Assembly (NCBI GenBank): GCA_963667575.2 | Contig: CAXXHY010000008.1 | Location: 1-64,000 of the forward strand | DNA: 64,000 nucleotides | From: G963665495 sp963667575 | GTDB lineage: Bacteria; Desulfobacterota; Desulfovibrionia; Desulfovibrionales; Desulfovibrionaceae | Reading direction: 5' to 3' | Shown here: piece by piece, positions 53,492 to 62,532 of the stretch | How positions within the stretch are numbered: position 1 is the stretch's first letter | Layout of the letters: every line of letters begins with the position of its first letter | Program-made: the position numbers and the translations under genes | The notes under the pieces: generated by a model | The model's database searches: none | What the model was told of the DNA's origin: nothing | Seen by the model: only the letters and a program-made list of their open reading frames with translations

Positions 53492-55084
53492 ATGAAGAAA
53501 AGCCACAGCGTGGAAACAGTCCGGCCGATATTGCCGCAGGTTCTCTTTTGGGGAGGATTGGTGCTGCTTTTGCCTGTCATGGTGCTGCTGTCCCGTGATT
53601 TTGGAATCTCCTGGGACGAGGGCCAGTTGAACGCCTACGGAGAACTGCTCTTTTCTTTCTACACCAACGGGTTCGATCTTCACCCGATTCTTTCCTATTA
53701 TAATGTGGCACAATACGGGGGGGTTGTTGAACTTCTGGCCGCCTGTGCGCAAAAGGTCTTTTCCGGAACAGATCCTTTTGTTGTCCGCCATGCGCTGGTC
53801 GCCTGTTTCGGATGGTTGGGGCTGGTGTTCGCCGGACTGCTGGGAAAACGGCTGTTCGGCGTATGGGGCGGCATTCTCAGCATCCTGCTGCTCGTCTTGT
53901 CTCCCCGCTATCTTGCGCATTCCATGATCAACTCCAAAGACCTGCCCTTTGCCGTCTTTTACCTTGGCTCCATCTATGCGTTCACTTTTCTGCGTTCCGG
54001 CTTTCCCTATTTTTCTAAAAAGTCCCTGTGCCCCTGTATTCTGCTGCCTGCCCTGGCCATCAACATTCGGGTGGGCGGCCTGCTGCTGATTTGCTACGCC
54101 CTGCTGTTCGTGGCCATGCATGTCTGGTTTGACAGAAAAAATCTGACCTCAAAACGGCTCGGCTTGCTTGTTTCGGGCTGTCTGGCGTACGTGCTCGTCA
54201 CCATGGTGCTGGGTACGGTTTTCTGGCCCTGGGCACTCGTCAATCCGCTCATTCGCCCCATCCAGGGGCTGCTGGCCATGTCGCGTTTCAGCACAGGCGC
54301 CGAAGGGGAGATTCAGTACGCCCTGTTCGGGGGCCAGATGATTTCCACTTTCAACCTGCCCTGGGATTTCATCCCGCGCTGGATAGCTATAACCATGCCC
54401 CTGGCGGTGCTGGCCGCCTTGCCGTTTTTCGCGCTGCTGCTGGTGAGGAACAAGAAATGGCTGCGGGTGGGGATGGTGGCTTTTGCGGCCTTTTTTCCGG
54501 TTGCCTATATCGTTGTGACGCATCCGCGTTTGTACGACGACTGGCGGCATGTGTTGTTCGCCTATCCGCCCATGGTGGTCTTGGCCGCCGGAGTGTGGGT
54601 GCTTGCCTTTCGCCGGGTGCGCTCCCGCTCCGTTTTCGGCAGGATTGTTGTCCCGGCGCTGCTGGTGCTGGGCTTGTATCATCCGCTCCTGTTCAACATC
54701 AACGAACATCCCAACCAGTTGGTGTATTTCAATCAACTGGTGGGCGGAACAAAAGGCGCTTTTTTGCGTTATGATCTGGATTATTGGGGCAACAGCTACA
54801 AGCAGGCTGTGGACTGGCTGAGGAGCCGGTACGGTACGCCGGAAAAGCCGGTGACCTTTATTGCCAACATGGCTGCCCATGTGCCCCAGCTGTACGCAAA
54901 CCGTTTCCCCAACGTGACCTTTCAATTCGCCCAGGCTCCGCCGGATTACATTCTGGGCCTGTTGCGTGGAGATCCCGCAACGCTTATGGCGATTTTACGT
55001 GACCCTGATATTGTACATGTAATAGAGGCGGATGGCGCGCCTTTATGTGTGATAGGCCGTTTCCCCAAGGAATTGATGCAATGA
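53492..55084 (+). CDS. Polytopic GT39-like glycosyltransferase, first of three
   Basis: A 530-residue membrane protein with about ten to twelve helices and an early acidic motif in the first periplasmic loop (FGISWDEGQLNAYGE), the position of the catalytic Asp in dolichyl/undecaprenyl-phosphate mannosyl- and arabinosyltransferases (ArnT/PMT type). PRYLAHSMINSKDLPFAVFYL and HPRLYDDWRHVLF are further loop motifs. AAGGAAG precedes ATG 53492. It overlaps the next gene as ATGA. Acceptor and donor unknown. Confidence 0.8.
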   Translation: MKKSHSVETVRPILPQVLFWGGLVLLLPVMVLLSRDFGISWDEGQLNAYGELLFSFYTNGFDLHPILSYYNVAQYGGVVELLAACAQKVFSGTDPFVVRHALVACFGWLGLVFAGLLGKRLFGVWGGILSILLLVLSPRYLAHSMINSKDLPFAVFYLGSIYAFTFLRSGFPYFSKKSLCPCILLPALAINIRVGGLLLICYALLFVAMHVWFDRKNLTSKRLGLLVSGCLAYVLVTMVLGTVFWPWALVNPLIRPIQGLLAMSRFSTGAEGEIQYALFGGQMISTFNLPWDFIPRWIAITMPLAVLAALPFFALLLVRNKKWLRVGMVAFAAFFPVAYIVVTHPRLYDDWRHVLFAYPPMVVLAAGVWVLAFRRVRSRSVFGRIVVPALLVLGLYHPLLFNINEHPNQLVYFNQLVGGTKGAFLRYDLDYWGNSYKQAVDWLRSRYGTPEKPVTFIANMAAHVPQLYANRFPNVTFQFAQAPPDYILGLLRGDPATLMAILRDPDIVHVIEADGAPLCVIGRFPKELMQ

Positions 55085-56256
55085 ACGATACTACTCACGG
55101 CGTATTCAAATGGTGGCCAGAGATTTTCCTGGCCGTTCTTACCGTGTTCATGGGATTTTTTCCGATATTTTTCCCTGAAGCGGCTCAGCACTTTTTTCTT
55201 TCAGTGCCCCAGGTGCCGCAGGTCTACCAGTTTCTGGCCGTACTGTTTCCCCTGTGGGCCATTATTGTGGGATTGCGTCAGGCAGGAGAAGAAACGTTTT
55301 CCGCGCGGATGCGCGTGGTGCTGTTTCTGGCCATTGTGGCGGGCATCCAGGAATGGATCCATTTTGTGAATGTGGATCTGGGAATCTATTTCCCCGGAGT
55401 GCCCAACCTGGAGTGGCAGTTCAAACTGCACCAGGGGGTTGTGCAGCTTTCCCCGGAAACCGCACCCCACAGCTATCGTTTTCTGGCCGACGGATTCGTG
55501 CTCTGCATAGAAGCCCTGACCAGGGATTTCTTTTACGCCAAGACCATCTACCGGTTTACCTTCAACTTTTTACTGCTTCTGGCCGTGTACCGCTACGCGC
55601 GGCGATTTTATTCCTCGTCCGCGGCCATTACGGCCGTGTTGCTGTACCTGGCCATCTTCACCGTCAGCATCGCCTCCTATGCCGGGCAACTGACGGATCC
55701 GCTTTCCCACCTGAGTTTTGTGGTGGCCATGCTCTGCATCACCTACGAGAGTTTCTGGTTCTTTGCGGCAACGCTGTTGATCGGCCTGTTCGCCAAGGAA
55801 TCCGTTCTGATCATGGGCTTGTGCTGGCTGGTGTGCGTTCCTCGCAGGGATTTGTTTTCCTTGACCAAACTCGTAATACTGGGAGGCGTCTGCCTGGGGC
55901 TGGTGGTCTGGGTGCGCCTGGCTGTCGCCGGGATGCATTTCGGCTACGGCAATATCAGCGGAATTACTCCCCAGGACATTCTGACCAACCTGAAAAGCAA
56001 CTGGTTCCGGCAATGGTTTTTCAGCTGCGGCATTTTGCTGATCCCCGCCGTGCTGGTCTGGCGCAGGGCTCCCGGAGAGTTGAAGAGAATGCTGCTGGTC
56101 CTGTTGCCGGCGCTCTTCGTCGCCCATCTGTGCCTGAGCTGGCTGGTGGAAACCAGAAATTTCATCCCAGCGGGAATTGTGCTGGCCCTGTTTGCCGTGC
56201 AGTATTTCTGCAACGAGCCCGGGGTGAAAGAAGTGCCGTCCGATGATGCAACGTAA
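55081..56256 (+). CDS. Polytopic membrane protein, second of three
   Basis: A 391-residue multi-spanning protein (about nine helices). It lacks the early DE/DD motif of its neighbours but has a large first soluble loop (NVDLGIYFPGVPNLEWQFKLHQG) and AKESVLIMGL. The length and context suggest a glycosyltransferase-like or accessory membrane subunit. Start ATG 55081 overlaps the previous stop; the end overlaps the next gene by 14 bases, so the three are translationally coupled. Confidence 0.7.
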   Translation: MNDTTHGVFKWWPEIFLAVLTVFMGFFPIFFPEAAQHFFLSVPQVPQVYQFLAVLFPLWAIIVGLRQAGEETFSARMRVVLFLAIVAGIQEWIHFVNVDLGIYFPGVPNLEWQFKLHQGVVQLSPETAPHSYRFLADGFVLCIEALTRDFFYAKTIYRFTFNFLLLLAVYRYARRFYSSSAAITAVLLYLAIFTVSIASYAGQLTDPLSHLSFVVAMLCITYESFWFFAATLLIGLFAKESVLIMGLCWLVCVPRRDLFSLTKLVILGGVCLGLVVWVRLAVAGMHFGYGNISGITPQDILTNLKSNWFRQWFFSCGILLIPAVLVWRRAPGELKRMLLVLLPALFVAHLCLSWLVETRNFIPAGIVLALFAVQYFCNEPGVKEVPSDDAT

Positions 56257-57841
56257 TCCGGATACTCCTGTTGCGGGGGCGGGCAACAGCGGGCTGCTGT
56301 TGTGCATGGTCCTCAGTCTGCTGTACGCAGTGGTGGCGATGCAGAACGCTTGGCTGAGCGATGACGCGTACATTACCTTGCGTTCCGTGGACAATTTTCT
56401 CCACGGTTACGGGATGCGTTGGAATATTGACGAACGGGTCCAGAGCTTTACCCATCCGCTCTGGTTTTTTCTGCTGAGTCTGGGCGGGCTTGTTACCGGA
56501 GAATTTATTTATTCGACGTACGCGCTTTCTCTTGTGTGTGCCGTTGCGGCGTTTTGGGTCTTGGTTAGGCACTTGGCCCATGGAGTCTGGCCTCGTCTGT
56601 TTGTCTTTGCTGCCTGTATCCTGTCCAAGGCATACGTGGATTATTCTACCAGCGGTCTGGAAAACGCTCTGACGTTTTTGCTGCTCGCCTTGTTCTGTCT
56701 GCGTTGGAACGAAGTGCTGCAGCAGGAGGAGTCAGCCAATTCGGAATTTTTGGAATTCCGGCTGCCTTTTCTGGCGGCTCTTGTGGCCTGCAATCGGCTG
56801 GACGCGATTTTACTGGTGTTCCCGGCACTGTGCGTTCTTGCGTACCGGCGACGTTCCTGGAAACAATGGGGGGGCATGTGCCTGGCATTCTGGCCGCTGC
56901 TGGCCTGGGAATCTTTTTCATTAATCTACTATGGGGTGGCATTTCCCAATACGGCCTATGCCAAGCTTTCAACAGGAATTTCGCAAAAAGCGCTGCTGCT
57001 TCAATCCGCCCATTATTATTGCAGGACTCTGACCACTGACTCACTGACGCTTCTGGTGATTGGCGCGGCTTTGCTGCTGCCTTTGTTTCGCATCTCTCGC
57101 CGCAAAGGACAGATCGCTCTCTGCCTGGGCATCTTCTGTTACCTGACGTATATTTGCAAAATCGGCGGGGATTTTATGGCAGGCCGTTTTTTTGCCGGTC
57201 CATTGTTCGTGGCTTTGGTGCTGCTTGCGAAGGTGCTGCCGGATAAAATTATCCCCACGTGCCCCGCGGCCGTGCTGTTGCTGCTGTTGGGGTTGCTCAT
57301 GCCAGGTCCCACGATTTTCACTTCGCTTGATTATACCTTGGATGCTGATAATCCCTATCCCTTGGGTATTGCAGATGAAAAAAGCATATATTTCAAAAAT
57401 ACGGGATTGTTGCCCAGGTTGTTTCTGAAGGACTGCCAGGAGCATCGCTGGGAAACAATAGGGAGAAAAGCACGGGGATGGGGCCGGGTGGTCATCAAAA
57501 CCACCAACGTCGGCATGCTTCCGTTCTATGCGGGTCCCGCAGTACATGTGATTGATTTCAATGCATTGACAGATCCGCTGCTCGCCAGACTCCCTATTCG
57601 GAAGGGCAAATGGCGCATAGGGCATTTTACGCGCAATCTGCCGGACGGATACGCGGACTGGTTCACTGGGAAGGATGAAATCCATGATCCCCAATTGCGT
57701 GAGTATCATCAAAGACTGCTACAACTCACAAGGGGTGAGCTCTGGTCCGCTGAACGCTGGAAAGAAATTTTGCGTTTTCTCACCGGGCGCAACGACCATC
57801 TGTTGCAGTCCTGTATCTCCCGACAGCCCGCATCGGGTTGA
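56243..57841 (+). CDS. Polytopic GT-C-like glycosyltransferase, third of three
   Basis: A 532-residue membrane protein with about ten helices and the first-loop motif LSDDAYITLRSVDNFLHGYGMRWN (acidic pair plus Arg), characteristic of GT-C mannosyl/arabinosyl-type transferases. LACNRLDAIL-like VACNRLDAILLVFP and YYGVAFPNTAYAK match this group. The C-terminal periplasmic part (about 370-532) contains VGMLPFYAG and VIDFNALTDPLLAR, seen in bacterial homologues. ATG at 56243 or 56246. Confidence 0.8.
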   Translation: MMQRNPDTPVAGAGNSGLLLCMVLSLLYAVVAMQNAWLSDDAYITLRSVDNFLHGYGMRWNIDERVQSFTHPLWFFLLSLGGLVTGEFIYSTYALSLVCAVAAFWVLVRHLAHGVWPRLFVFAACILSKAYVDYSTSGLENALTFLLLALFCLRWNEVLQQEESANSEFLEFRLPFLAALVACNRLDAILLVFPALCVLAYRRRSWKQWGGMCLAFWPLLAWESFSLIYYGVAFPNTAYAKLSTGISQKALLLQSAHYYCRTLTTDSLTLLVIGAALLLPLFRISRRKGQIALCLGIFCYLTYICKIGGDFMAGRFFAGPLFVALVLLAKVLPDKIIPTCPAAVLLLLLGLLMPGPTIFTSLDYTLDADNPYPLGIADEKSIYFKNTGLLPRLFLKDCQEHRWETIGRKARGWGRVVIKTTNVGMLPFYAGPAVHVIDFNALTDPLLARLPIRKGKWRIGHFTRNLPDGYADWFTGKDEIHDPQLREYHQRLLQLTRGELWSAERWKEILRFLTGRNDHLLQSCISRQPASG

Positions 57842-57944
57842 TCCACACGGATCTCCATTGATCCCAGGATACTGCGCCATTTCCCAGAGCTTTTTCTCAA
57901 AGGAACTGGCGGCGCGTATTTACATTTATTTCTATCGCGTGCTA

Positions 57945-57968
57945 CCTAGTTATAGGCTGTTTTCTATA
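57945..57968 (+). promoter_or_regulatory. Inverted repeats upstream of the metal transporter operon
   Basis: CCTAGTTATAGG (57945-57956) has 4-bp inverted arms, and TATAG (57951-57955) pairs with CTATA (57964-57968). Both lie 28-51 bases before the substrate-binding protein ATG. A DtxR/MntR-type site is plausible since the operon carries such a regulator domain. Confidence 0.5.
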
Positions 57969-57995
57969 AGCTGAAAAAATAACTGGAGCACGCTG

Positions 57996-58922
57996 ATGCG
58001 TTTGTTCTTTTTTTTCGCCCTGTTATGTAGTCTGTTCGGTGTGTTCCCGGCATCCGGGACAGCCGCGGCAAAGCCTGTGATCGTCTGCTCCACCACCCAG
58101 GTGGCGGACTTTGCGCGGCATGTGGTGGGCGACCGTTGCGACGTACGCTGCATCCTCGCGCCGGGGGCGGATCCGCATACCTACATGCCCACGCCCATGG
58201 ATTCCAAACTGGTGGCCGGAGCGGATCTCTGTCTGGAGAACGGGCTGCATCTGGAAGGCAACAACTGGATGAAAAAACTGGCCACGGACGCGGGCAAGCC
58301 CGTGGTGGCCTGTACGGACGGCATCAAGCCCCTGGAAATGACCTATGCCGGCAAGCAGGTGCTGGATCCGCATGCCTGGTTCTCGCCGATGAACGCGGCA
58401 GTCTACGTACGCAACATTCTGAAAGCCATAAGTACGCTGGATCCGGCCGGCAGCTGGGAGTATGAGGCCAGAGCCCGGCTCTACCTGCAGGAGCTGCGTA
58501 CGCTGGATGGCTGGATTCGTCAGCAGGTCAATCTGATTCCTCCGCAGCAGCGCGTCCTGGTAACCAGCCACGACGCTTTCAACTATTTTTGCAATGCCTA
58601 CAAATTCAACCCCAAGCACGGCTACCTGAGTCTTGCCCCCGTGGGCTGGTCCACGGGAAGCGAGGTGGGTGGCGGCATGACTCCCGAACGCCGCAAAGAG
58701 GTGGTGGATTCCATCCGTTCGTTCGGGGCCAGGGCCGTGTTCGTGGAAACCAGCGTGAACCCCAAACTGATCCGCCAGATAGCCCAGGATGCGGGCGTGA
58801 AGATCGGCGGGACTCTGTATTCCGATTCCATGGGAGAGGCGGACAGCGCCGGTGAAAGCTACATCGGCATGATGCGCGAAAATATAGTCACAATCGTCAA
58901 AGCCCTTGCGGACAAAGGATAG
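57996..58922 (+). CDS. Metal ABC transporter substrate-binding protein (TroA/ZnuA family)
   Basis: A 308-residue periplasmic cluster A-I protein binding Mn, Zn or Fe. The signal peptide spans about 1-24 (GTAAA). Predicted metal ligands are His61 (GADPHTY), His126 (LDPHAWF), His192 (TSHDAFNYF) and Asp277 (YSDSMGEA). Three His plus one Asp is the TroA/PsaA layout. There is no long His-rich loop as in many ZnuA. GGAG precedes ATG 57996. First gene of a four-gene operon. Confidence 0.93.
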   Translation: MRLFFFFALLCSLFGVFPASGTAAAKPVIVCSTTQVADFARHVVGDRCDVRCILAPGADPHTYMPTPMDSKLVAGADLCLENGLHLEGNNWMKKLATDAGKPVVACTDGIKPLEMTYAGKQVLDPHAWFSPMNAAVYVRNILKAISTLDPAGSWEYEARARLYLQELRTLDGWIRQQVNLIPPQQRVLVTSHDAFNYFCNAYKFNPKHGYLSLAPVGWSTGSEVGGGMTPERRKEVVDSIRSFGARAVFVETSVNPKLIRQIAQDAGVKIGGTLYSDSMGEADSAGESYIGMMRENIVTIVKALADKG

Positions 58923-58925
58923 CCG

Positions 58926-59423
58926 ATGTCGCCGCGTATTTTCTATGCACTTGCGCTTTGTATCGTGATCCTGGGCGGGGCCGGGCTGTTTCTGCGCGAA
59001 AAACCGTCCAAGGCCGGTCCGGCGGACTTCCGCTATACGCAGGCTTCCAAAGCCTATTCCCTGGAACTGACCCCCACGTTTTCCCTGGAAAAGGACCCCT
59101 TTGCCCTGAACCCGGACGAAAGCCCGGCCCTGGTGGTGTCTTTGGGAGACAAGGAACTGCTGGCCCTGGACAGCGTACCTGAGGGCGAGCCGGTGCTGCT
59201 CGAGGAAATCCCCGGCCTGGTCAGGGGCATGAATGAATTTTTCATCAAGGCCACTCCGTCCGCGGCATCCGCATCCGGCGCCCATGCCTTGCGCGTCCGG
59301 TTGCTGCAGGGTCCGGTGGTGGTGGCGGAAGAGAGCTATTGGACCGGACAAGGCCTGCCCGTGAACGCGGTTTTCCGCGCGGAGCTCGAGCGTTCGGAAA
59401 AGGAGACCTCCCATGGGGAATAA
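58926..59423 (+). CDS. Membrane-anchored hypothetical in metal transporter operon
   Basis: A 165-residue protein with an N-terminal membrane anchor or uncleaved signal (about 5-22) and a soluble mainly beta domain (SLELTPTFSLEKDPF, RVRLLQGPVVVAEESYW). It starts 3 bases after the upstream stop and overlaps the ATPase gene by 11 bases, so it is a firm part of the operon. No cysteines or His clusters in the mature part. No family recognised; a periplasmic accessory role is only inferred. Confidence 0.78.
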   Translation: MSPRIFYALALCIVILGGAGLFLREKPSKAGPADFRYTQASKAYSLELTPTFSLEKDPFALNPDESPALVVSLGDKELLALDSVPEGEPVLLEEIPGLVRGMNEFFIKATPSAASASGAHALRVRLLQGPVVVAEESYWTGQGLPVNAVFRAELERSEKETSHGE

Positions 59424-60222
59424 ATCCGGACTCCCGGCCATCGAGGTGGAGCACCTGACCGTAAGCTACGGCCCCAAACCGGCCCTGCTGGATGTGAGCG
59501 TACGTATCGAATCCGGGCTGCTGGTGGGGATCATCGGGCCCAACGGCGGCGGAAAATCCACGTTCATCAAGGCCGTGCTGGGATTCGTCAAACGCGACGT
59601 GGGCAGCGTACGTATTGGAGGACAAAGCGCGGAAAAGGCCAAGGGGTTGGTGGCCTATGTGCCGCAGCGAGGTTCCGTGGATTGGGATTTCCCCATCACC
59701 GTACAGCAGGTGGCCATGATGGGGCGCTACGGACATATTCCCTGGTGGCGAGATCCGGGGGCCAAGGATCGGGAGGTGGTGGAGCAGGCTCTGGAAATGG
59801 TCCGCATGAGTGATTTTCGCAACCGCCAGATCGGCCAGCTTTCCGGCGGGCAGCAGCAACGCGTATTCATGGCCCGGGCTCTGGCCCAGGGCTCGGATAT
59901 TCTGCTGCTGGACGAACCCTTTGCCGGGGTGGACGCGGCCACGGAACGGGCCATTCTGGATGTGCTCGAACGGGCCAAGGAAGCAGGGCGTACGCTGGTG
60001 GTGGTGCATCACGACCTGGTGACGGCCGCGGAATATTTCGACAAGCTGTTGCTGATCAAACAGCGTCTTTTTGCCTATGGCCCACCCAGGGCCGTGCTGC
60101 GGGAGGATCTGCTCAGCGAGGTCTATGAGGGCAAGCTGCGGGCTTTTCAGGATATCAGGTTCGAGGACGAAGCCCCGGAAAGCAGGGAATCTTCCGACAG
60201 ATCTCTGGAGGCCGCGCAATGA
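59413..60222 (+). CDS. Metal ABC transporter ATP-binding protein
   Basis: A 269-residue ABC ATPase with Walker A GPNGGGKST, Q-loop VPQRGSVDWDFPITVQQVAM (typical of Mn/Zn transporters), signature LSGGQQQR, Walker B ILLLDEPFAGVD and switch His in VVHHDL. It overlaps the upstream gene by 11 bases and the permease by ATGA. Cytoplasmic partner of the permease. Confidence 0.95.
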   Translation: MGNKSGLPAIEVEHLTVSYGPKPALLDVSVRIESGLLVGIIGPNGGGKSTFIKAVLGFVKRDVGSVRIGGQSAEKAKGLVAYVPQRGSVDWDFPITVQQVAMMGRYGHIPWWRDPGAKDREVVEQALEMVRMSDFRNRQIGQLSGGQQQRVFMARALAQGSDILLLDEPFAGVDAATERAILDVLERAKEAGRTLVVVHHDLVTAAEYFDKLLLIKQRLFAYGPPRAVLREDLLSEVYEGKLRAFQDIRFEDEAPESRESSDRSLEAAQ

Positions 60223-61742
60223 GTTCGCTCTCCCAACTGTTTCTGGCGCCCCTGGCCGAGCCTTTTTTCGTCAAATCATTGCTGGGTGGCTGCCTTGTGG
60301 CAGTGGTAAGCGGCGTGGTGGGCTGTCTGGTGGTGCTCAGGCGCATGGCCTTTCTCGGGGATGCGCTTTCCCATGCCATGGTGGCCGGGGTGGCCGGCGG
60401 CTACCTGTTCATGAAGCTGCTGTTCGGCATCGAAGCCCATGCCTCGGGTATGCTGCTGGGATCTTTGATCGCCGCGGTGCTCACGGTGGTACTCATCGGT
60501 TTCGTGTCCAAGGTTTCCAGGGTCAAGAACGACACGGCCATCGGCATCATGTATACGGGCATCTTCGCCGGCGGGGTGGTGCTGGTTTCGATTTTCCGCA
60601 ATTACATCCATATCGACCTGATGCACTTCATCATGGGCGACGTACTGGCCGTGGGCGATGCGGACCTGTGGGCTTCGGCCATCACCTCCGCCATTGTGCT
60701 GTCCGTGATTCTGCTGTTTTATCGCCATCTGCAGGTGACCAGTTTTGATCCGGTCATGGCTGCGAGTATCGGAATCCCTGTCATGCTGGTGGATTACGTA
60801 CTGACCACCTGTGTTTCGCTGGTTGTCGTCAGCGCCGTGAGCATGGTCGGGGTGATTCTGGTGGTGGGGTTGTTGATCACCCCCGCTGCAACGGCCTATC
60901 TTTTGTCCGACCGTCTGGATCGCATGATGGTGCTTTCGGGCTTGTTCGGAATCACCAGCGTGGTGGGCGGGCTGTACCTCTGCGTCTGGCTGGATTCGGC
61001 CGGGGGCGGGGCTATCATGTTGTTCTGTACGCTGCAGTTTCTGGTGGTGCTGGTGGCGGCCCCCCGTTACGGCATGCTGGCCCGCTGGCTGCGGTTGAAG
61101 CGCATGGCGCCCCAGCAGCTGCTGGAAGATATTCTGATCACCATGCTGCGGGCCAACGGCAGCCCGCTCAGTGCGGGTGTGCTCAAGGACCGTCTGGATC
61201 ATACGGGCAATGTGAACCGCGCGTTGAACGTGCTCGTGCAGCAGGGGACTGTCCGGATCGATGAAGGCGCTTTGTTGCTGACGGATACGGGCCGCCGTGA
61301 GGCGCGGCGCCTGTTGCGGGCGCATCGCCTTTGGGAAAGCTATCTCGACCACCTGGGAACCCCGGCCGAGGATCTGCATGGACGTGCCCATGAACTGGAA
61401 CACGTTCACGACTCCCGGACCATGGAGTACCTGGACGACCTGCTGGAACATCCGGTTCACGATCCGCACGGCAAGGAAATCCCCCAGATTACGGAGGTCT
61501 GCGAACCGGATTCCGTGCTTCCTCTGAGCATGATGCGCGCGGGCCAGATTTGCGAAGTGCTGGAAGTCTGGGAAGGCGAAACGTCCTTGAAAGTGCGGCC
61601 GGGGGATGCTTTGACTGTTCTGCCGCGTACGGATAATGGCAGACGCTGGAATATCCGGCTTGCGGACGGCGAAGAAGTGGCCCTGGACCACGCCGCAGCC
61701 GACCGTCTCAAAGTGCGCTGCCAGCCAGCGCCTCAGGATTGA
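60219..61742 (+). CDS. Metal ABC permease fused to DtxR/MntR-like regulator
   Basis: A 507-residue fusion. Residues about 1-295 are an ABC-3 permease (LRRMAFLGDALSHAMVAGVA, GDVLAVGDADLWAS, GVILVVGLLITPAATAYLLSDR). Residues about 305-365 form a winged helix (LLEDILITMLRANG, LTDTGRREARRLL). About 366-420 is a DtxR dimerisation/metal domain: His369, Glu373, His387, His391, Glu394 and His395 align with DtxR His79, Glu83, His98, Cys102, Glu105 and His106. An SH3-like FeoA part (about 430-500) ends it. Chlamydial YtgCR has the same layout and is cleaved to free a repressor. Confidence 0.93.
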   Translation: MSSLSQLFLAPLAEPFFVKSLLGGCLVAVVSGVVGCLVVLRRMAFLGDALSHAMVAGVAGGYLFMKLLFGIEAHASGMLLGSLIAAVLTVVLIGFVSKVSRVKNDTAIGIMYTGIFAGGVVLVSIFRNYIHIDLMHFIMGDVLAVGDADLWASAITSAIVLSVILLFYRHLQVTSFDPVMAASIGIPVMLVDYVLTTCVSLVVVSAVSMVGVILVVGLLITPAATAYLLSDRLDRMMVLSGLFGITSVVGGLYLCVWLDSAGGGAIMLFCTLQFLVVLVAAPRYGMLARWLRLKRMAPQQLLEDILITMLRANGSPLSAGVLKDRLDHTGNVNRALNVLVQQGTVRIDEGALLLTDTGRREARRLLRAHRLWESYLDHLGTPAEDLHGRAHELEHVHDSRTMEYLDDLLEHPVHDPHGKEIPQITEVCEPDSVLPLSMMRAGQICEVLEVWEGETSLKVRPGDALTVLPRTDNGRRWNIRLADGEEVALDHAAADRLKVRCQPAPQD

Positions 61743-61754
61743 TTTCCCGGAGCT

Positions 61755-62048
61755 TCAGCTTTTTTCCAGCAGGGACTCCAACCCCTCGGCCACCATGGTG
61801 GGGGCGAATTCAATTATATCGTACCGTGCCGCATTGTTCTTGTGAAAGGGATCCTGGGCCAGCACGGCTTCGAACTCTTCGCGGGAAGCGCAACGTCCCA
61901 TAATCACGCCTCCGTTGCGCGGGTTCTTTCTGCCGGAAGCAAGGAAGATTCCCTTGGCGTATTGTTCCTTTAAAAAGGCGACATGCGCCTCCAACAGTGC
62001 ATCGATCTGTTCTATGGAGACAGTGTAGGTAAGGCTGGCGATAAACAT
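61755..62048 (-). CDS. YciI-family protein
   Basis: A 97-residue ferredoxin-like alpha/beta protein of the YciI/YCII family. The conserved His in EAHVAFLKEQYAKG and Asp in AQDPFHKNNAARYDIIEF match family positions. AAGGAA precedes ATG 62048. It converges with the permease-regulator gene, 12 bases apart. Enzymatic activity is unknown for most members. Confidence 0.9.
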   Translation of the reverse strand: MFIASLTYTVSIEQIDALLEAHVAFLKEQYAKGIFLASGRKNPRNGGVIMGRCASREEFEAVLAQDPFHKNNAARYDIIEFAPTMVAEGLESLLEKS

Positions 62049-62532
62049 TGAGTATTCCTTGTTGTCAGTTAAAGAATATGACAGACAAGTGCCTCCCGTT
62101 ACTCAGCTTGTCAAGTTTTTCCCCCAATGATGTTCTTCATCACAAGATGTTCTTTTATCCCTTTTGATACAGTGTTGATTTTTTGTGGAACATTGTTTTA
62201 TTTCAATTCACGGGCTTTCCATATTTGAATTCATTAATTTTGTGTTCAAATTAATGAACCGTTGTGTTTTATGCATATATGATTTATAAAATACGAAGGT
62301 ATTTTTCTGTCATGCTTTTGTGCATAAGATAAAATAAAGTTCCCCATAAGGGAGAATACGATTTATGTGCAACTTGAACTCTTGCTGGTGGATAAAAGGC
62401 AACAGCTGAATCCACAATTGTTGCTGACGGAATTTTCAGTGACTGTTTTTCAGTGCAGCATGAATTGATTAAATTCTTTTTTTTGATATGATTCCCAGAA
62501 ATACGTGGCCTTTTCTTCAGGGGGAAGACTGA
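62049..62532. other. 484-base AT-rich intergenic region
   Basis: Divergent region between the YciI gene and the terminal sensor gene. It holds the inverted repeat described separately; no coding frame or known RNA was seen. Confidence 0.5.
62230..62258. repeat. 11-bp perfect inverted repeat
   Basis: TTCATTAATTT (62230-62240) and AAATTAATGAA (62248-62258) are exact complements with a 7-base loop. Located in a divergent control region; it could be a regulator site or an RNA hairpin. Confidence 0.6.

Noticed and set aside
60276..61691. 471-codon minus-strand frame opposite the permease-regulator gene
   Set aside because: His/Gln-rich antisense translation; the plus strand encodes two well-defined domains.
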